Shown piece by piece: positions 14,044-16,822 of a DNA stretch of 16,822 bases. The DNA is from Anaerolineales bacterium. Its GTDB lineage: Bacteria; Chloroflexota; Anaerolineae; Anaerolineales; Villigracilaceae. Each line of letters opens with the position of its first letter. Position 1 is the first letter of the stretch. The stretch spans positions 1 through 16,822 of the forward strand of contig JAFGKO010000253.1 in NCBI GenBank assembly GCA_016928525.1, read 5' to 3'. The translations under genes and the position numbers were made by a program. The notes beneath the pieces were generated by a model. That model searched no databases, had not been told where the DNA came from, and saw nothing but the letters and a program-made list of their open reading frames with translations.

Positions 14044-14298
14044 CTAATGCCGGAAATGGACAAAGATACGCCCGAAGTTCTTATCATCCTTTTCCACCCG
14101 GTGATACAACGCTTTGATATGCGACTGGTTGAGAAAACGTAAGACGCGCTTTTTTAACTGCCCACTGCCCTTGCCGGGGATGATCTCTACCAGGCTGATG
14201 CGTTTGTCGAGGGCCTCCTGGATAATATTGTTCAGCGCTGTCTCGATTTTTTCTCCGCGGTTGTAAATATCATGCAGGTCCAGTTTTAGCTTTGCCAC
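14044..14298 (-). CDS. Small stand-alone Smr-domain protein
   Basis: An 84-residue protein that is essentially one Smr (small MutS-related) domain, as found at the C-terminus of MutS2. It has the N-terminal LDLHD motif (6-10) and the loop PGKGSGQLKKRV (41-52). In most Smr domains the loop starts with His or Thr (for example HGKGTG); here that place is Pro41. Smr domains bind or nick DNA or RNA, and small free-standing versions have poorly known roles. The start is a GTG at 14298 with GGAG six bases upstream. The first 29 bases overlap the 3' end of the SGNH hydrolase gene in another frame, so the two are probably translated from one message. Confidence 0.82.
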   Translation of the reverse strand: MAKLKLDLHDIYNRGEKIETALNNIIQEALDKRISLVEIIPGKGSGQLKKRVLRFLNQSHIKALYHRVEKDDKNFGRIFVHFRH

Positions 14299-15184
14299 AA
14301 ATTACTCCGACGAAGAAGTTGTTTATTTTAAAATATCTGCCACCGCACCTGCCGTCAACGCTGTGGCGAGGGGCGCCTGGGGAATATTCATATCCGGCCT
14401 CCCGATGCAAATCCGCGATCAGCCTCTGTCCCCTATCATTGAAATGGATGCCATCGCTTTGGTAGATTCCTTTCATTCTCTCATCCCCACCTGGCCCATT
14501 CAAGATTTGGTATGTATACACCACCCTGATATCACGTTGATTGGCTGCTGCGACCAGGTGATCTCTCCAGACCTCGAAGCACGACTCTTGTAACGTCTCA
14601 AACCAGCCATGCTGTTTCCATGTAATGAGAAAAATGGGTGGGATGCCAGTATCCGCTATTCGGATTAATGTGTCTTGAGGGTTGGCAAGGTTGAGGATCT
14701 CATCGAGGATGGCGTCGATATTTCCGTTGAGCATTGTAACTGATTCGAGCATGCAGTCGAGATTTTTCTCGCCTCCGCATGTCCCCACATAAAATTGCGC
14801 CAGCGATTCCCTGAAGTCGTTCCAGCCAATCCAGATCGTTATCACCTCAGCATTTCGAAGTGCTTCCCGCAGTTCCTTATCGCTGCGCACCTGGCTCAGC
14901 AATTCTGACGAAGTCAAACCGGTCTGCGCGTAGTTGTGGAGCTCGACCTGGACTCCCAAATCCTCCTCTATGTGCTCGGCGTAATAATCTACATAGGAAG
15001 ATACTGCGCCATACCCGGCCGGATAGGAATCGCCCAGAGCTACATAATCCCACGTTTTGTCCATGCACCCTGCACAGAGAAAAATCATTGCAAACAGGAT
15101 AGGAATGAGTAATAGCTTGGAAAGACCGATATCCTTGTGCAACACGCTTATCCGGATGAAGGTCAGGTTCCTATTCGAAATCTC
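14270..15184 (-). CDS. SGNH/GDSL-family hydrolase lipoprotein
   Basis: A secreted or lipid-anchored esterase-like enzyme. A hydrophobic stretch LLLIPILFAMIFLCAGC ends in a lipobox cysteine. Block I is ALGDSYPAGYGA with the nucleophile Ser, the block III-like Asn is in IWIGWNDF, and block V is DGIHFNDRGQ with Asp and His three residues apart, completing the catalytic set. The start is uncertain. The chosen ATG at 15184 and an ATG at 15241 both lack ribosome binding sites, and a GTG at 15145 would give the most typical signal peptide. The frame also continues about 40 residues past the usual end (after AGYEYSP), with an unusual Gly/Cys/Lys-rich tail that runs into the Smr gene. This may be a frameshifted or acquired tail. 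The substrate is unknown. Confidence 0.8.
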   Translation of the reverse strand, partial: EISNRNLTFIRISVLHKDIGLSKLLLIPILFAMIFLCAGCMDKTWDYVALGDSYPAGYGAVSSYVDYYAEHIEEDLGVQVELHNYAQTGLTSSELLSQVRSDKELREALRNAEVITIWIGWNDFRESLAQFYVGTCGGEKNLDCMLESVTMLNGNIDAILDEILNLANPQDTLIRIADTGIPPIFLITWKQHGWFETLQESCFEVWRDHLVAAANQRDIRVVYTYQILNGPGGDERMKGIYQSDGIHFNDRGQRLIADLHREAGYEYSPGAPRHSVDGRCGGRYFKINNFFVGVICGKAKTGPA

Positions 15185-15248
15185 CATCATTGCGTCTGCC
15201 ATCAACATTGCTGCATGGGGTAGGGCGTCCAGATGGTGCATGGCACCG

Positions 15249-15329
15249 TTAAATTAGCCCAGCCCCATCACCGATAACGGCCAGACGCAGCCTGCGGCCT
15301 AAGGTTGCGATAATGGGATTTAGGTCCAT
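15249..15329 (-). pseudogene. 5' remnant of a Gfo/Idh/MocA-type oxidoreductase
   Basis: An ATG one base after the UPF0303 stop, with an excellent AGGAGGAA ribosome binding site, opens a 26-codon frame. It ends RRLRLAVIGDGAGLI-stop, the start of a Rossmann dinucleotide-binding fold (strand, then Gly-x-Gly-x-x-x-Ile-like loop) as in Gfo/Idh/MocA dehydrogenases. The gene then breaks off at a TAA. A +1 frame just beyond reads NGAMHHLDALPHAAM and may be more of the same gene before sequence leading to the SGNH hydrolase begins. The strong start signal and tight coupling show that a full gene once followed here. A short translated leader peptide is the alternative. Confidence 0.5.
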
Positions 15330-15330
15330 A

Positions 15331-15798
15331 TTATTCCTCCTGGGCCAGGTATGCTCGAATGGTTTCTACAACGATGCGATGGTCATCTTCCTGCGCCAGG
15401 CCGGAGACCGTGACCGTGCCAACCATGCCCGTCCCTTTGATGATGACCGGGAAGCAACCGCCGTGCGGCGCATATTCACTTTCGGGAACCAGAAAGGCTT
15501 CTTCGATGGTCTTGCCCATGCTTTTCAGGAGTTGTCCCATATAAAACGAACTGTGCGCGAACCTGTAGACCAGGCGTACTTTTCTCTTGACCCACTCATC
15601 ATTGTCTGCGGAGGTGCCCGGGCGGCTGGCATGGAAAAGCTGCTGCTCGCCGCGCATGATGTCAATGGTGATGGGCAGGTTTTCCTGTATCGCGCGTTTT
15701 ACCAGCCGCTGGCCAAGTTGCCAGGCGCTCTCTTCGTTGAAGCTGGAGAATTGAAGTTCACCTTCTTCTTTGAGTAAGCTTTCGAGTATTTCTTCCAT
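15331..15798 (-). CDS. UPF0303 / heme-degrading-domain family protein
   Basis: A 155-residue cytoplasmic protein of the UPF0303 (HbpS-like, heme-degrading domain) family. Conserved blocks are ITIDIMRGEQQLFHA (43-57), GTSADNDEWVKRK (61-73), RFAHSSFYMG (79-88), YAPHGGCFPV (109-118) and GTVTVSGLAQEDDH (127-140). Members are small alpha/beta proteins. Some bind heme or cobalamin-like cofactors, but for most the activity is unknown. The start is the ATG at 15798, with GAGG five bases upstream. The frame is open further upstream to 15921, but that part has no family similarity and crosses a terminator hairpin. Its last codons contain the ribosome binding site of the downstream oxidoreductase remnant. 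Confidence 0.85.
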   Translation of the reverse strand: MEEILESLLKEEGELQFSSFNEESAWQLGQRLVKRAIQENLPITIDIMRGEQQLFHASRPGTSADNDEWVKRKVRLVYRFAHSSFYMGQLLKSMGKTIEEAFLVPESEYAPHGGCFPVIIKGTGMVGTVTVSGLAQEDDHRIVVETIRAYLAQEE

Positions 15799-15876
15799 GG
15801 TTGCCTCGTTTCTTGGGAATCCCTTTGTTACTGTGATGTATTCTAATTCAAAAACATGGATGCGCAGTTCATAGGA

Positions 15877-15900
15877 AAGAAAAACGCCCGAAGGGCGCTT
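15877..15900 (-). terminator. Intrinsic terminator upstream of the UPF0303 gene
   Basis: On the minus strand, AAGCGCCC (15900-15893) pairs with GGGCGTTT-type sequence (15889-15882), eight pairs including one G-U, around a TTC loop. GTTTTTCTTTCC follows. It lies about 80 bases before the UPF0303 start, so it either ends an upstream transcript or attenuates UPF0303. Confidence 0.75.
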
Positions 15901-15907
15901 ATTCTCA

Positions 15908-16018
15908 CTTGCCTGGTGCATCCACGCAGGATGGCAAGCCGCCGGGTTGAGCTTGCCTTTGCCCCAACAGGGGTGTCGAACCCCATCATTTTTCCCGCAA
16001 GAAACAGAGCTGTTTCTT
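15908..16018 (-). promoter_or_regulatory. Structured leader-like region with competing hairpins
   Basis: Read on the minus strand in order, there is AAGAAACAG/CTGTTTCTT (16018-15999), then GGGGT/ACCCC (15984-15970), which competes with CCCC/GGGG (15973-15962). Next, GGCAAGC (15957-15951) pairs with GCTTGCC (15939-15933). The latter can instead pair with GGCAAG (15913-15908), enclosing CATCC/GGATG. The terminator at 15900-15877 comes next. Such mutually exclusive arms before a terminator are the usual form of an attenuator or riboswitch. I could not match a known class. The rest of the gap to 16194 shows no gene that I can support. Confidence 0.4.
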
Positions 16019-16194
16019 AGAACGCATTGTTAGCTGGCTTTCTACCAGGATTGGTACTTTACTTTTCATAGGCATCATGCCAATATTTCGTAGTCGAGCC
16101 AGCACATACTCTTGCTAAGGTATTTGCGCGGGCCGTTTGCAATGCAGAAAAAAGGCAGTGCTATCTAGCCGACGTATTTCGCTGATCTTTCTGT

Positions 16195-16569
16195 TCACTC
16201 AAGTATTTTCCAGAAAGAATCCTTGCGAATGATCTTCCCTTCGACGAACTCAAGCAGGTCAACTCCTCGCACCTCGATCCTTTGCCCTGATACAGATGTG
16301 CCAGTCAGTGTCCATTCAGAGACACCGAAATCACCACAGATCCAGTGCCGATCCTCCCCATAATGCACATCCGGAATCCCTTCAAATCGTTTTGCTAGCC
16401 CTGCCCGTACATCCTGTTTCCCGACATATAGATCGCCACGAGGCGCTGAACCTCGCGGCATGTAGAAGACGCAATTCTCTGCGAAATAACCCATGATGGA
16501 ATCCAGGTTGTGGAGGTTGAACGCTTCCAGGAATCCCTTTAACAGTTCAATGGTCACTTGCTCGGACAT
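16195..16569 (-). CDS. SnoaL-like / NTF2-fold protein
   Basis: A 124-residue protein of the NTF2-like superfamily. It opens with a helical region VTIELLKGFLEAFNLHNLDSIMGYFAENCVFYMPRG (about residues 5-40), the usual SnoaL-like start. YVGKQDVRAGLAKRFEGIPDVHY follows, and then the antiparallel sheet with FGVSEWTLTGTSVSGQRIEVRGVDLLEFVEGKI (81-113). The fold hosts isomerases, cyclases and binding proteins for small hydrophobic ligands; the exact activity is not predictable. The start is the ATG at 16569, with GGAGG five bases upstream; an in-frame ATG at 16581 precedes that site and is not used. No clear terminator follows the stop. Confidence 0.8.
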   Translation of the reverse strand: MSEQVTIELLKGFLEAFNLHNLDSIMGYFAENCVFYMPRGSAPRGDLYVGKQDVRAGLAKRFEGIPDVHYGEDRHWICGDFGVSEWTLTGTSVSGQRIEVRGVDLLEFVEGKIIRKDSFWKILE

Positions 16570-16631
16570 TGGAACCTCCATTGTGCGATACCTGATTGAA
16601 AAAGTTTGAGCGAGTTAACGGCTCGCGTACG

Positions 16632-16811
16632 CCCCGCGTGCTCTCCGCGGGGTACCGGCGGCTGGCGGGACGTGGACTCGCTCCCGAAACGGACAAAACC
16701 CAAAGTCACGAAAAAACCAATTTGGCGGTGAGAATCCACCCGTCGGGTGCACCCAAGAAGATGGGGGCCATCATTTTTTACGAGAGAAACCGGCTCTCTA
16801 CTAAAAGTATA
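16632..16811. other. Upstream region of the SnoaL-like gene with palindromes
   Basis: CCCCGCG (16632-16638) pairs with CGCGGGG (16646-16652) around seven bases, without a T run. CACCCG/CGGGTG (16737-16749) overlaps GGGTGCACCC (16745-16754), so one GGGTG can pair with either flanking CACCC. GATGG/CCATC (16760-16772) lies next to it. On the minus strand TATACT (16811-16806) is a possible -10; its -35 would fall beyond the window. No gene is supported from 16570 to 16822. Confidence 0.35.
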
Positions 16812-16822
16812 CTCGTAATCGG

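Noticed and set aside
15799..15921. N-terminal extension of the UPF0303 protein by 41 residues
   Set aside because: The extension has no family similarity and crosses an intrinsic terminator. The ATG at 15798 has a good ribosome binding site.
15970..15984. tRNA T-arm-like GGGGTGTCGAACCCC
   Set aside because: No acceptor, D or anticodon arms can be built around it on either strand, so it is treated as a hairpin in the leader-like region.
16010..16040. Possible integron attC site (CTAACAATGCGTTC on the minus strand)
   Set aside because: The first core is a poor match to RYYYAAC and no matching GTTRRRY site follows. No integrase or cassette array is visible.

Overview
The window reads as a chromosomal segment of an anaerobic or facultative bacterium, most likely of the Chloroflexota (Anaerolineae-like). 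This is inferred from the mix of families, the Pro/Thr/Ala-rich linkers on exported proteins, the fused double-ATPase ECF transporter and the dispersed intergenic palindromes; no rRNA or other marker gene is present to prove it. The genetic code is standard: ordinary genes such as the SAM hydrolase and ecfT end in TGA. I see no tRNA, rRNA, CRISPR, insertion sequence or phage gene.

Layout. (1) Positions 1-2845, minus strand: a trans-aconitate methyltransferase-like gene, a small two-helix membrane protein and a CoA-transferase subunit A are linked by 1-bp TAATG overlaps. An alpha/beta hydrolase follows them and runs off the left edge. Two copies of an imperfect inverted-repeat element (833-900 and 2873-2948) flank this block. 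(2) Positions 2951-4643, minus: a delta-1-pyrroline-5-carboxylate dehydrogenase with a good sigma70-type promoter and an intrinsic terminator. (3) Positions 4758-5463, plus: a lipoprotein with a thioredoxin fold whose first redox cysteine position is an in-frame TGA followed by a SECIS-like hairpin. This is a probable selenoprotein with a U-S-T-C active site, and it is the most interesting item here. It ends at a perfect 13-bp terminator. (4) Positions 5572-7510, minus: an LCP-family (LytR-CpsA-Psr) protein, a methyltransferase-like protein and a short remnant of a second LCP tail. (5) Positions 7556-11972, plus: a SAM hydroxide adenosyltransferase (DUF62), then a complete ECF vitamin/nutrient transporter (fused EcfA-EcfA', S component, EcfT). 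A strong intrinsic terminator or attenuator sits just before the ATPase start. A bidirectional terminator at 11937-11972 closes this operon and the facing acs gene. (6) Positions 11996-13956, minus: acetyl-CoA synthetase with its own promoter. (7) Positions 13965-16822, minus: a small Smr-domain protein, an SGNH-hydrolase lipoprotein, a 26-codon remnant of a Gfo/Idh/MocA-type oxidoreductase, a UPF0303/heme-degrading-domain protein, a structured leader-like region with a terminator, and a SnoaL-like protein.

The metabolic genes suggest amino-acid and organic-acid catabolism: proline/glutamate semialdehyde oxidation, acetate activation and CoA transfer. The SAM hydrolase with the ECF importer suggests a SAM-, methionine- or purine-linked uptake unit. 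The selenoprotein stands alone between its own hairpin leader and terminator, facing away from the dehydrogenase.
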